61,460 nt of DNA from an uncultured Gammaproteobacteria bacterium (GTDB lineage: Bacteria > Pseudomonadota > Gammaproteobacteria > Pseudomonadales > UBA5518), in contig CAIYPF010000116.1 in NCBI GenBank assembly GCA_903928015.1, forward strand, positions 91,084 to 152,543, in the 5' to 3' direction. Both the position numbers and the translations under genes were made by a program. The notes below the pieces were generated by a model. The model was given only the letters and a program-made list of their open reading frames with translations, had not been told where the DNA came from and did no database searches. Positions 32,828-41,884 of this stretch are shown piece after piece (position 1 is the first letter of the stretch; each line of letters begins with the position of its first letter).

Positions 32828-33268
32828 CTAGTCGGGATCCCCGCTGCGCCGATCGCTGCCGGAGCGTCGCTCTTCGTCGATGCGGATATCGTCGCGACGA
32901 TCGGACTGCGTGCGACGCGGGCCACGGCGCCGGCCCACCACGGTGTGCACCTGGCACTCGCAAGGCCCGCGGTCGCAGCCCGGCACGGGTATTGGCGGAA
33001 TCTTGCCCTCTGGGAAGGTCCTGCCGCGAAGCCTGCAGATGGCCTCACAGGCCTCGGGTTGCGGAAACAGCATTCCGCCGCGGAATGTGTCGACGTACTC
33101 CGGTGCGGCAGACCGTGGCGCAGGCGGCGGGGCTGTGGCGAGCCCGCGCGAGGAGGCAAGGGCGCGCGGCGGGGGCTTGGGGCGGCTGTCGCCACGGCGG
33201 CGCACGAGCAACAGCAGGAGAAGAAGAGCGACGGCTGCCCCCGCGAGGATCAACGTCGAGTCGGGCAT
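32828..33268 (-). CDS. Small membrane-anchored Cys-containing hypothetical protein
   Basis: A 146-residue protein: one N-terminal membrane helix (about 5-22, ILAGAAVALLLLLLLV), a Pro/Ala linker, a compact segment with five cysteines (EACEAICRLRG...GCDRGPCECQVH at about 70-110), and a highly charged Arg/Asp/Glu tail (RRTQSDRRDDIRIDEERRSGSDRRSG). The cysteines could bind metal or form disulfides. No family recognised. ATG 33268 begins directly before the helix. Sits 67 bases after the trpS stop on the same strand and may be cotranscribed. Confidence 0.68.
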   Translation of the reverse strand: MPDSTLILAGAAVALLLLLLLVRRRGDSRPKPPPRALASSRGLATAPPPAPRSAAPEYVDTFRGGMLFPQPEACEAICRLRGRTFPEGKIPPIPVPGCDRGPCECQVHTVVGRRRGPRRTQSDRRDDIRIDEERRSGSDRRSGDPD

Positions 33269-33335
33269 GGTGTCCTGGCCTCTGCTGCGGGACTGCTGCG
33301 ATGCGCTTGCGCACGGGCAGCCCGAGTATAGGTCA

Positions 33336-34346
33336 TCAGGGATCCAGCGGCCTGAGCCCCACGGCCGCACGCACCGACTTCATCAGCGGCACGCTGAAGT
33401 GGCGAGCCCTCACCGCCCCCTCGCGCAGCAACTGCTCGATGCGACCCGGGTCTGCAAGCAATGCTTCGTAGCGCTCGCGCGGGCCGCGCAGGTGATCGTT
33501 CAGCAGCTCGAACAACTGCTTCTTGGCCTCGCCCCAGCCGATACCGTCAGCGAAAGCCTGGCGCATCGCTGCGGTCTGCTCCGGCGTGGCGAAGGCCTGC
33601 CATATCTGGAACACCGAGGAGGTATCGGGATCCTTGGGCTCCCCGGGTTCCTGCAAGTTGGTCTTGATGCGGTTGATGTGTTTCTGGAGTTGTTTCTCGG
33701 GCAGGAAGAGCGGGATGGTGTTGCCGTAGCTCTTGCTCATCTTGCGACCGTCGAGTCCGGTCAGCACGGCCGAGTTGTCGTCCACCGCAGCGCTCGGCAA
33801 CACGAAGTGCTCGCCGTAGTGGTGGTTGAATCGCTGGGCGATGTCGCGCGCCATCTCGACGTGCTGCACCTGGTCACGCCCCACCGGAACCAGATCGGTT
33901 CCAAAAAGCAGGATGTCGGCGGCCATCAGCACCGGGTAGCTGTAAAGGCCCATCGTGACCGCGAAATCAGGGTCTTCACCGGCCTCCTGGTTGGACTGTA
34001 CCGCGGCCTTGTAAGCATGGGCGCGGTTCATCAGGCCCTTGGCGGTGTTGCAGGTGAGGATCCAGGTGAGTTCGGGAATCTCGGGGATGTCGGACTGGCG
34101 GTAGAACACCACGCGGTCGGGATCCAGGCCGCAGGCGAGCCAGGTAGCGGCAATCTCGCGGGTGGCGCGGTGGACCAGGTCCGGGTCCTGACACTTGATC
34201 AGGGCATGGAAATCGGCGAGGAAGAAGAACGATTGCACGTCTTCTCGCCGGCTCGCCTCGATGGCGGGGCGGAACATGCCCACGTAATTCCCGAGGTGCG
34301 GCGTGCCGCTGGGGGTGATGCCGGTGAGGACACGCTGGTATTTCAT
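33336..34346 (-). CDS. trpS: Tryptophanyl-tRNA synthetase
   Basis: Charges tRNA-Trp. The 336-residue class Ic synthetase has the HIGH-like motif [10 protein letters not shown] (about 9-18), the dimer/Trp pocket region [23 protein letters not shown] (about 126-148) and KMSKS (about 197-201). ATG 34346 (MKYQRVLTG) matches the family start; the frame remains open further upstream into the divergent enoyl-CoA hydratase gene. Divergent from that gene with a 94-base shared upstream region. Confidence 0.96.
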   Translation of the reverse strand: MKYQRVLTGITPSGTPHLGNYVGMFRPAIEASRREDVQSFFFLADFHALIKCQDPDLVHRATREIAATWLACGLDPDRVVFYRQSDIPEIPELTWILTCNTAKGLMNRAHAYKAAVQSNQEAGEDPDFAVTMGLYSYPVLMAADILLFGTDLVPVGRDQVQHVEMARDIAQRFNHHYGEHFVLPSAAVDDNSAVLTGLDGRKMSKSYGNTIPLFLPEKQLQKHINRIKTNLQEPGEPKDPDTSSVFQIWQAFATPEQTAAMRQAFADGIGWGEAKKQLFELLNDHLRGPRERYEALLADPGRIEQLLREGAVRARHFSVPLMKSVRAAVGLRPLDP

Positions 34347-34440
34347 CAGTTTGGCAGCCGGGGAATCAGGCCGGCTATGATACGGACGCGCCGGGACGCG
34401 GGCCAGCCGCGTCACACGAACATCAATCCAGGAGATCCCG

Positions 34441-35232
34441 ATGAGCAGTTTCAGCACCCTCGAATTCGTCCGTGACGGCGCTGTGGCGCGCATCAGCCTC
34501 GACCGGCCCGATGCCGCCAACGGACTCAGCATGGAAATGGCGAAGGAACTGCTCGAGGTCTCCATCGCCTGCCGCAGCGATGCCGGGATCAGGGCCGTGA
34601 TCCTCACCGGGCGCGGGCGTTTTTTCTGCGCGGGCGGAGATCTCAAGGGCTTCGTCGACAACGCGGACAAGCTGTACCCCTTCGTGAAGGAGCTCACCAC
34701 GCACCTGCATTCGGCGATCGTGAATTTCGCGCGGATGCGGGCGCCGCTGATCGTGGCGGTGAACGGCGCCGCCGCTGGCGCGGGCTTCAGCCTCGCGGCA
34801 GCGGGTGACCTGGTTCTGGCTGCACGCTCGGCGAAATTCTCGATGGCCTATACGGGCGCAGGTCTGGTGCCCGATGGCAGCAGCAGCTGGTACCTGCCGC
34901 GCATCGTCGGGATCCGCCGCACCCAGGAACTGATGCTCACCAACCGCCGCCTCTCGTCCGATGAGGCGCTCGACTGGGGCATCGTCACGCGGGTGGTGGA
35001 AGACGCCGATCTGGCGGCCGAAGCCGACAAGCTGGCCCTGCAGATCGCCTCCGGCCCCACAGTGGCCTTCGGCGCGGTGAAGAAGCTGCTTGCGCTGAGC
35101 TTCGAGTCCTCTCTGGAAGCCCAGCTAGAGCACGAGTCACAAGCGATATCGGAGGCCGCCATCACCGCCGACGGCCGCGAGGGCGTGGCGGCGTTCTTCG
35201 CCAAGCGCCCGGCGGATTACCGCGGCATCTGA
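34441..35232 (+). CDS. Enoyl-CoA hydratase/isomerase family protein
   Basis: A 263-residue crotonase-fold protein. The oxyanion-hole segments are [20 protein letters not shown] (about 58-77) and [26 protein letters not shown] (about 109-134). The usual catalytic Glu at the second site is not obvious ([20 protein letters not shown]), so isomerase or other crotonase chemistry is as likely as hydration. AGGAGA lies 7 bases before ATG 34441. Possible role in fatty-acid or sterol-derived CoA ester degradation; no partner gene adjoins it. Confidence 0.88.
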   Translation: MSSFSTLEFVRDGAVARISLDRPDAANGLSMEMAKELLEVSIACRSDAGIRAVILTGRGRFFCAGGDLKGFVDNADKLYPFVKELTTHLHSAIVNFARMRAPLIVAVNGAAAGAGFSLAAAGDLVLAARSAKFSMAYTGAGLVPDGSSSWYLPRIVGIRRTQELMLTNRRLSSDEALDWGIVTRVVEDADLAAEADKLALQIASGPTVAFGAVKKLLALSFESSLEAQLEHESQAISEAAITADGREGVAAFFAKRPADYRGI

Positions 35233-35241
35233 GGCGCGCGC

Positions 35242-36534
35242 CTAGAGCTGTTCCTCGGAGCAGAAGCGCGCCATCACCCTCGCGAGGCCGTGCAGGTCGC
35301 TGGCGCCTGCCAGTTCGCGAGGGGAATGCATCGCGAAGGTGGGCACGCCCACGTCCACCGCGCGTACACCGATGGCAGCCGCGGTGAGCGGGCCGATGGT
35401 GCTGCCGCAGGCCATGTCGCTGCGCACGGCGAAGGACTGCAGCGGCACGCCCTCGGCATTGCACAGCCAGCGGAACAGAGCACCGGTCTCACCGCTCGTC
35501 GCATAGCGCTGGTTCGCGTTCAGCTTCAGCACGGGGCCTGCGTTCAGCACAGGCCCGTGGTTGGCATCGTGCTTGTCGGCGAAGTTGGGGTGCACGCCGT
35601 GGGCGTTGTCTGCCGAGATCAACAGCGACCGGGCGATAGCGCGCTCGCGGTCCTCGCGCTCGGGCAGCAGCCTCGCAAGTACGGCTTCCAGCATCGGGCC
35701 GGAGGCGCCGGCGGCCGACACACTGCCCACTTCTTCGTGATCGTTGCAGACCAGAACGGCGTCGACCTCACCCGAGGCCTCTGAGATCGCCATCGCCCCC
35801 GCATAGCAGCTCAGCAGGTTGTCGAGTCGCCCGCCGGCGATGAATTCGCGATGCAGGCCCACCAGCGCGGGGGGCTGGGTCTCGTAGAAACAGAGGTCGA
35901 AGCCGAGCACCTGGCGTGCGCCGGAATCCGGGTGCTCCTCCAGCAATCGTGCGAGCAGCAACTCCTCGAAGCTGCGCGTCTCGCTCTTGTCCCCGCAGAG
36001 CAGCACCGGCAGGTGGGTCTGGGCATTCACAGCACGGCCCTCATTGGCCGATCGGTCCAGATGGATCGCAAGGCTGGGGATGACCGCAATGGGAGCGTCG
36101 AAATCGATGAGTGCGTGGGCCACACCATCGGTGGTGGCGAAGCTGAGGCGCCCGGCAAGTGACAACTCGCGGTCAAACCAGGGATTCAGCAGCGCGCCGC
36201 CATACACCTCTACACCCAACTGCAGATAGCCATGGCGGCGCAGTTCCGGCCGGGGCTTGGGCTTGAGACAGGGGCTGTCGGTGTGCGCGCCGATCAGGCG
36301 CAGTCCCGTGGAAAGAGCGGGCTGCCGTCCCTTGACGAATGCCACCAGCGACGAGCCGTTGCGGCGCAGGAAATAGCGCCCACCGGGCTGCAGCACCCAC
36401 GATTCCGACTCGTCCAACTCCCTGAAACCCCGCTCCGACAACATGGCCGCAAGGGCGCGTACCGCGTGGAAGGGCGTCGGGGAGTCGGACAGGAACCCGA
36501 GCAATGCTGCGTTGAATGCATCCATGTCTTTCAT
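35242..36534 (-). CDS. apeB: M18 family aminopeptidase
   Basis: A 430-residue dodecameric-type aminopeptidase (aspartyl/ApeB group) that releases N-terminal residues from cytosolic peptides. Metal and catalytic motifs: GAHTDSP (about 81-87), GGRLDNL (about 228-234), CNDHEEVGS (about 259-267) and a C-terminal His in FAMHSPREL. ATG 36534 overlaps the upstream dehydrogenase stop by 4 bases (ATGA), so the two are translationally coupled. Confidence 0.95.
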   Translation of the reverse strand: MKDMDAFNAALLGFLSDSPTPFHAVRALAAMLSERGFRELDESESWVLQPGGRYFLRRNGSSLVAFVKGRQPALSTGLRLIGAHTDSPCLKPKPRPELRRHGYLQLGVEVYGGALLNPWFDRELSLAGRLSFATTDGVAHALIDFDAPIAVIPSLAIHLDRSANEGRAVNAQTHLPVLLCGDKSETRSFEELLLARLLEEHPDSGARQVLGFDLCFYETQPPALVGLHREFIAGGRLDNLLSCYAGAMAISEASGEVDAVLVCNDHEEVGSVSAAGASGPMLEAVLARLLPEREDRERAIARSLLISADNAHGVHPNFADKHDANHGPVLNAGPVLKLNANQRYATSGETGALFRWLCNAEGVPLQSFAVRSDMACGSTIGPLTAAAIGVRAVDVGVPTFAMHSPRELAGASDLHGLARVMARFCSEEQL

Positions 36535-37424
36535 GCCGGATCGCTCCCCGCGGATTGATTGCGTTCAAGGCGGGCGAGAAGGCTGGAGGTATCCCAGCGC
36601 CCTCCTCCCATCGACTGGAGCTCGGCATAGAACTGATCGACCAGCGCCACCAGCGGCAGGCTGGCGCCATTGCGCCGGGCCTCGTCCTGCACGATGCCGA
36701 GGTCTTTGCGCATCCAGTCGACCGCGAAGCCGAAGTCATAGCGGCCTTCGAGCATGCTGGAGTGCCGGTTCTCCATCTGCCAGGACTGCGCCGCACCCTG
36801 CCGGATGACGTCGATCACCGCGAGCCCGTCGAGTCCGGCCGCGCGCGCGAAGTGCAGTCCTTCGGCGAGCCCCTGGACCACGCCGGCGATACAGACCTGG
36901 TTGACCATCTTGGCGAGTTGGCCCGCACCCGCCGGGCCGAGCAGGCGCGCGCAACGCGAGTAGCAGGCAAGGAAGGCCTCGACGTCGGCGAAGTGGGCTG
37001 CCTCACCGCCACACATGATCGTGAGCTTCCCGTTCTCGGCGCCGGCCTGACCGCCGGAGACCGGCGCGTCCACCCAACCGACTCCGCGCGCCGCACAGGC
37101 AGCGGCGAGTTCCCGCGCCAGCGCCGCAGAGGCTGTGGTGTGATCCACCAGCACCGCGCCGGGCGCCATCGCCTGCAACAGACCGCCCTCGCCCAGCACG
37201 ACGCTGCGCACGCTGTCGTCGTTGCCGAGACAGAGGAACACTGCGCCCGCACCCCGCGCGGCCTCGGCGGCTGAAGCAGCAACAGTGCCGCGATGTGTGG
37301 CAGCCCAGCGCGCGGACTTGGCAGTGTCACGATTGAACACGCGCAGCGCATGGCCCGCGCCGGCGAGATGTCCCGCCATCGGGAAACCCATCACGCCCAG
37401 ACCGACGAACGCCAGTGCTGCCAT
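36531..37424 (-). CDS. NAD(P)-dependent beta-hydroxyacid dehydrogenase (3-hydroxyisobutyrate dehydrogenase family)
   Basis: A 297-residue enzyme with N-terminal Rossmann motif GLGVMGFPMAGHL (about 7-19), the substrate motif VDAPVSGGQAGAENGKLTIM (about 117-136) and the catalytic-Lys segment GAGQLAKMVNQ (about 165-175, Lys171). Oxidises small beta-hydroxyacids, or acts in reverse on semialdehydes; specificity cannot be set from sequence. Downstream gene apeB overlaps by 4 bases. Confidence 0.9.
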   Translation of the reverse strand: MAALAFVGLGVMGFPMAGHLAGAGHALRVFNRDTAKSARWAATHRGTVAASAAEAARGAGAVFLCLGNDDSVRSVVLGEGGLLQAMAPGAVLVDHTTASAALARELAAACAARGVGWVDAPVSGGQAGAENGKLTIMCGGEAAHFADVEAFLACYSRCARLLGPAGAGQLAKMVNQVCIAGVVQGLAEGLHFARAAGLDGLAVIDVIRQGAAQSWQMENRHSSMLEGRYDFGFAVDWMRKDLGIVQDEARRNGASLPLVALVDQFYAELQSMGGGRWDTSSLLARLERNQSAGSDPA

Positions 37425-37461
37425 CCGGAACTCCAGAAAAAAGAAGGGGCGACAGGCGCCC

Positions 37462-37806
37462 TCAGATGTAGATGTCTATCCCGATCAATTCGCCGAGGGA
37501 CGGATCGGAAGGCGTGGATCTCTGCACGTTCAAATATGCGGCGATCGCCGGACGCTGGGATTCGTCCGTGACCTGACTCAGGCGGATCCGATCCTGACGC
37601 GCCTCGCGCGGAGCGCTGCCTTCGCTGACACGCTGCGCGGTTGCGGACGGCTCGGCCTCGATGCGCGCGGAGGGATCGGTGGCGGGTTCTTCACGTGTTT
37701 CGAGGGATTCCCGGCGGCGGGTAGCGAGCGCGGCGCGCTGGCTCTCGAGGCCGAAGCCACCGGCTCCACCTGCTGGGGAAATTCCTGAAGATATGCCGAT
37801 AGCCAC
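37462..37806 (-). CDS. Small disordered hypothetical protein between tsaB and the dehydrogenase gene
   Basis: A 114-residue protein starting at ATG 37806. The first 70 residues are Gly/Ser/Arg/Glu-rich and look disordered (SQRAALATRRRESLETREE); the C-terminus has an ordered-looking motif (IAAYLNVQRSTPSDP then LGELIGIDIYI). I recall similar short proteins with an (A)Y..V...LGVD.Y-type ending in pseudomonads, but cannot assign a function. Lies 59 bases after the tsaB stop and 37 before the next start on the same strand. Confidence 0.6.
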   Translation of the reverse strand: MAIGISSGISPAGGAGGFGLESQRAALATRRRESLETREEPATDPSARIEAEPSATAQRVSEGSAPREARQDRIRLSQVTDESQRPAIAAYLNVQRSTPSDPSLGELIGIDIYI

Positions 37807-37865
37807 CGTTGCAAAGAGTCCGGCTGGAGTGGGCGGGGCGAGTATATCAGCAGACTTCCCGGAAC

Positions 37866-38573
37866 TCAGCCTCGGGCTGCAGCCTGCGCCTCACGCGTTT
37901 TCCACGCGGAGACGCCGCGCACATAACTCGGTTCGGCCTGCCGCGCGTCGATCCAGGCCGCCGGCCCCGCATCGAGTGCGATGGCAAGCACCCGTCCCGC
38001 AACAGGGCCTGCCTCGGCAACCAGCAAACCCTCGGCGGGACGGATGGAGGGGTACTGTGTCCAGCCGTCGCCGGCAAGCAGCGTGGTGGCTGCTTCGCAG
38101 TTCTCCGGAAAGACATGCTCGTCGACTCTCTGCAAGTTCGCCGCCGGAAGGACGCCAAGCCCCTTCTCCGTCCGACCGAAAAGAGCGCAATAGATCTCGC
38201 CCATGTGGGCATCGACAGCAACGGCCACGTGCGTGGCGACCGAGTTCAATGCCGCAAGCCGATGTGCGTCCAGCGCCAACGCATGCAGAGAGCACACGGG
38301 AACCAGTGGCCGTGAAAGCGCGAATCCGAGCCCCTGGGCGAAGGAGACAGCGATACGCACGCCAGTGAAGGAGCCCGGCCCACGTCCGAAGGCGATGGCA
38401 TCGAGACCGGAGGGATGTTTTCCTGCCTCTGCCAACAACTCGGAGGCGAGTGGCAGGACCAGCGCGTGGTGTTCACGTGGACGATGGAGTGTGCGTTCCA
38501 GCAGGAACGTGCCGTCGCCGAGTGCAACGGAACAGCGCGGACCGGAGGCTTCGATGGCGAGGATCAGCGGCAT
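37866..38573 (-). CDS. tsaB: tRNA threonylcarbamoyladenosine biosynthesis protein TsaB
   Basis: Partner of TsaD and TsaE in making t6A-37 in ANN-decoding tRNAs. The 235-residue ASKHA-fold protein has ILAIEASGPRCSVAL at the start, ERTLHRPREHHALVLP (about 27-42) and the signature GRGPGSFTGVRIAVSFAQGL (about 65-84). TsaB keeps the fold but has no kinase or ligand activity; it dimerises with TsaD. ATG 38573 fits the family N-terminus. Separated by a terminator from the histone-like gene upstream. Confidence 0.95.
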   Translation of the reverse strand: MPLILAIEASGPRCSVALGDGTFLLERTLHRPREHHALVLPLASELLAEAGKHPSGLDAIAFGRGPGSFTGVRIAVSFAQGLGFALSRPLVPVCSLHALALDAHRLAALNSVATHVAVAVDAHMGEIYCALFGRTEKGLGVLPAANLQRVDEHVFPENCEAATTLLAGDGWTQYPSIRPAEGLLVAEAGPVAGRVLAIALDAGPAAWIDARQAEPSYVRGVSAWKTREAQAAARG

Positions 38574-38615
38574 GGCGGGAGCACCCACGGAAACAACAGG
38601 ATGCACAAAAGAAAA

Positions 38616-38648
38616 AGCCCGCGCATCGGCGCACCGATGACGCGGGCT
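38616..38648 (-). terminator. Rho-independent terminator of the histone H1-like gene
   Basis: On the minus strand a GC-rich stem (AGCCCGCG at 38641-38648 pairing with CGCGGGCT at 38616-38623, extended by ATCGG/CCGAT) is followed by TTTTTCTTTT. It lies 20 bases beyond the stop of the gene at 38668. Confidence 0.85.
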
Positions 38649-38667
38649 GCAGGCCCGGCTGTATGCC

Positions 38668-39123
38668 TCAGGCTGCGGGTGCTGCGGGTGCTGCGGGCGC
38701 CGCAACAGGCGCAGGCGCAGCTGCAACTGCCTTGGGCTTGCGAGCCGCGGGCTTGCGCCCGGAGGATTTCTTCTTGGCTGCAGCGAGCTTTGCCGCGTGG
38801 CGCTTCTTGGCCTCCGCGAGGCGCTTGGCGTTCATGCGTGCACGCTGCTTGACGAAGGCAGCCTTGGTTTTCTCGACGACCTTTCCGAGATCGGCCTTCG
38901 CGCGCTTCTCGAGATCGGCAGCAAGGCGCTTCAGGGCTTTTTCGGCGTCTTTCTCGAGCTGCATCAGGCGCTCTGCGAAGGTCGGAGCCGGCTTCTTCTT
39001 GCGCGCGGGTTTCTTCTTCGCGGCAGCCTTGGCGGGAGCGGCTTTGCCCGCAGCTTTCGGAGCGGCGGCTTTTTTCGCAGGGGCTTTTTTCGCGACGGAT
39101 TTCTTGGCTGGCTTGGTGGCCAT
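38668..39123 (-). CDS. Histone H1-like, AlgP-type Lys/Ala/Pro-rich protein
   Basis: A 151-residue basic protein. N-terminus: KKxxAKKAAAP-type repeats (about 3-45); middle: charged coiled coil (FAERLMQLEKDAEKALKRL and onward, about 48-115); C-terminus: Ala/Pro tail. The composition matches the DNA-binding tails of eukaryotic H1 and of Pseudomonas AlgP, which is thought to bind DNA. The 3' end carries tandem 9-mers (CTGCGGGTG-like, 38672-38699), a potential site of length variation. It has its own terminator and lies 105 bases beyond hemH. Confidence 0.82.
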   Translation of the reverse strand: MATKPAKKSVAKKAPAKKAAAPKAAGKAAPAKAAAKKKPARKKKPAPTFAERLMQLEKDAEKALKRLAADLEKRAKADLGKVVEKTKAAFVKQRARMNAKRLAEAKKRHAAKLAAAKKKSSGRKPAARKPKAVAAAPAPVAAPAAPAAPAA

Positions 39124-39228
39124 GGGGGGTTCCTTTGGTTATGTGTCGGAGGTTAGTCGACGTGCTTCTTTGCAGGACCGAGCCGACCTTATCACACGCC
39201 CGAAATCAGCGGCAACGCGGCACGGATC

Positions 39229-40242
39229 TCAGCCGAGGGCGAGCGCCTGCCTCGCCACTGAGGCGAGCATGGAGACGTGGTCTGGGCGATCGTTCAGGCA
39301 TGGGATGTAGCGGTACTCGACACCACCGTTTTCCTCGAACAGTTCGCGGTTTGCGATCGCCATCTCTTCCAGCGTCTCGAGGCAGTCTGCAGAGAATGCC
39401 GGGCAGATGACATCAACGCCTTTGACACCCTCGCGCGCCAGACGACGCAGGGTTTCGTCCGTGTAGGGCTCGAGCCACTTCTGGCGGCCGAAGCGCGACT
39501 GGAACGATAGCGTCCATTCGCCCGCGCCGAGTCCGAGGGCTTCGGCGAGAAGCTCGCCGGTGCGCAGGCACTGCTGCTGGTAGGGATCGCCCTTGCGGAC
39601 ATTGACCTCGGGAATGCCGTGGAAAGACAGCAGCAGATGGCCCGTGCTGCCGTGCTCTGCGCGGTAGTCACGCACGCTGGCGGCGAGCGCCTCGATGTAC
39701 CCCGGGTGATCGTGGTAGTCGCGCACAAGCGCGAAATGCGGCAGCGCGCGTGACTCCTTGATGAAGCGGGCCACCTGATCGAAGACCGCAGCGGTGGTTG
39801 TGGCCGAGTACTGCGGGTAGAGAGGCAGCACGCAGACGCGCTGGACACCGGAGGCGAGCATCTCGCGCAGCACATCCGTGATGACCGGGCCCTGATAGCT
39901 CATGGCGAGGTGCACCACGGGAGCGCGTTCTCCCAAATCCTCGAACAGGCGCTGCTGCAAGGCTGCACGCTGGCGCTCGCTCACCACACGCAGCGGCGAA
40001 TCACCGTCCCAGATGCTTTCGTAGGCATGCGCCACGCGCGCCGAGCGCAAGGGGATCACGATGCCCCGGAGGATCGGCTGCCACAACAAGGCAGGCAATT
40101 CGACAACGCGGCGGTCGGAGAGGAATTCGGCAAGAAAGTCCCGCACGGCAGCAGGGGTGGGCGCCCGCGGCGTGCCGAGATTGACCAGCAGCACGCCAGT
40201 GCCGGATGAAGAAGTGAGAGCCTGTGCTGCATCACTGCTCAT
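39229..40242 (-). CDS. hemH: Ferrochelatase
   Basis: Inserts Fe2+ into protoporphyrin IX, the last step of heme synthesis. The 337-residue type II-like sequence has VLLVNLGTPRAPT at the start, the metal-site His in LLSFHGIPE (about 205-213), SFQSRFGRQKWLEPYT (about 247-262) and the conserved Glu in CPAFSADCLETLEE (about 284-297). No extra Cys cluster for a [2Fe-2S] centre is evident. Follows adk on the same strand with a 40-base gap. Confidence 0.97.
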   Translation of the reverse strand: MSSDAAQALTSSSGTGVLLVNLGTPRAPTPAAVRDFLAEFLSDRRVVELPALLWQPILRGIVIPLRSARVAHAYESIWDGDSPLRVVSERQRAALQQRLFEDLGERAPVVHLAMSYQGPVITDVLREMLASGVQRVCVLPLYPQYSATTTAAVFDQVARFIKESRALPHFALVRDYHDHPGYIEALAASVRDYRAEHGSTGHLLLSFHGIPEVNVRKGDPYQQQCLRTGELLAEALGLGAGEWTLSFQSRFGRQKWLEPYTDETLRRLAREGVKGVDVICPAFSADCLETLEEMAIANRELFEENGGVEYRYIPCLNDRPDHVSMLASVARQALALG

Positions 40243-40282
40243 AGGGCACCGTCGAAGCTGGATGGAAAGGGCAAGGATGTGT

Positions 40283-41011
<729 letters not shown>

Positions 41012-41029
41012 TTACAGACCCGCGACGGC

Positions 41030-41884
41030 CTAAACAAGCTCGCTCCCGTCACGGGCCAGGCGTGCCTTGGCCTCGCGCCAGAGGGCGTCCAGCACTTCAG
41101 GCTCACGCCCCGCGAGGCTCTCTCCGCGCGCCGCGACCACGACTTCCATTTCCCGGAAGCGCCGCTCGAACTTGGCGCTGGCGCCGCGCAGTGCCCCTTC
41201 CGCGTCCACACCGAGGTGCCGGGCAAGGTTCACGCAGGTGAAGAGAATGTCGCCCATCTCGTCCTCGCGGGCCCGGACATCTCCGGATTTCACCGCCTCG
41301 ACCAGCTCCGCAGTCTCCTCGGCGAGCTTGTCGAGCACCCCTTCCCAGTGTTGCCAGTCGAAACCCTCCCGCGCTGCGCGGCGCTGCAGTTTCTCGGCGC
41401 GGGCGAGCGCAGGAAGCGCTAGCGGCACATCGTCCAGCGCGCCGCGCTGCGCTCGGGCATGGCGGTCTTCCTGCTTGATGCCCTCCCAACGCTCGCGGAT
41501 GTCTGCGGTGTCAGGTACCTGCCCGGGAGCGCGGACGCTCGAGAGTTCGCCCCCCGGAAACACGTGCGGGTGCCGGCGCAGCAGCTTGCGGACAATAGCG
41601 TCGGCAACGTCATCGAAATCGAAAAGTCCGCGCTCGGACGCGATCTGCGCGTAGAACACGGCCTGGAAGAGGTAATCGCCCAGTTCGTCACGCACCTCCG
41701 TTGCGGCATCACGCTCGACGGCATCGGCCAGCTCGTAGCTCTCTTCCAGCGTGTGCCGCACGAGACTCTTCCAGTCCTGCGCCAGGTCCCAGGGGCAGCC
41801 GGTGTCGGGGTCTCGAAGGCGACGCATCAGTTCGCGCAGATCGGCGATGTCGTGGCGAGGCATCGGTTGCTCCGGTTGGCTCAT
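41030..41884 (-). CDS. mazG: Nucleoside triphosphate pyrophosphohydrolase MazG
   Basis: Hydrolyses (d)NTPs to monophosphates and can lower ppGpp-related stress signalling. The 284-residue protein has two MazG repeats: the N-terminal one with CPWDLAQDWKSL, EESYEL and VRDELGDYLFQ (about 30-80), and the C-terminal one with EETAELVEA and REDEMGDILFTCVNLAR (about 185-225). ATG 41884 overlaps the relA stop by 4 bases (ATGA), so it is coupled to relA, a widespread gammaproteobacterial pairing. Confidence 0.95.
   Translation of the reverse strand: MSQPEQPMPRHDIADLRELMRRLRDPDTGCPWDLAQDWKSLVRHTLEESYELADAVERDAATEVRDELGDYLFQAVFYAQIASERGLFDFDDVADAIVRKLLRRHPHVFPGGELSSVRAPGQVPDTADIRERWEGIKQEDRHARAQRGALDDVPLALPALARAEKLQRRAAREGFDWQHWEGVLDKLAEETAELVEAVKSGDVRAREDEMGDILFTCVNLARHLGVDAEGALRGASAKFERRFREMEVVVAARGESLAGREPEVLDALWREAKARLARDGSELV

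Noticed and set aside
38668-39123. Eukaryotic histone contamination
   Set aside because: AlgP/H1-like basic proteins are common in gammaproteobacteria, and the gene has a bacterial terminator and bacterial neighbours.
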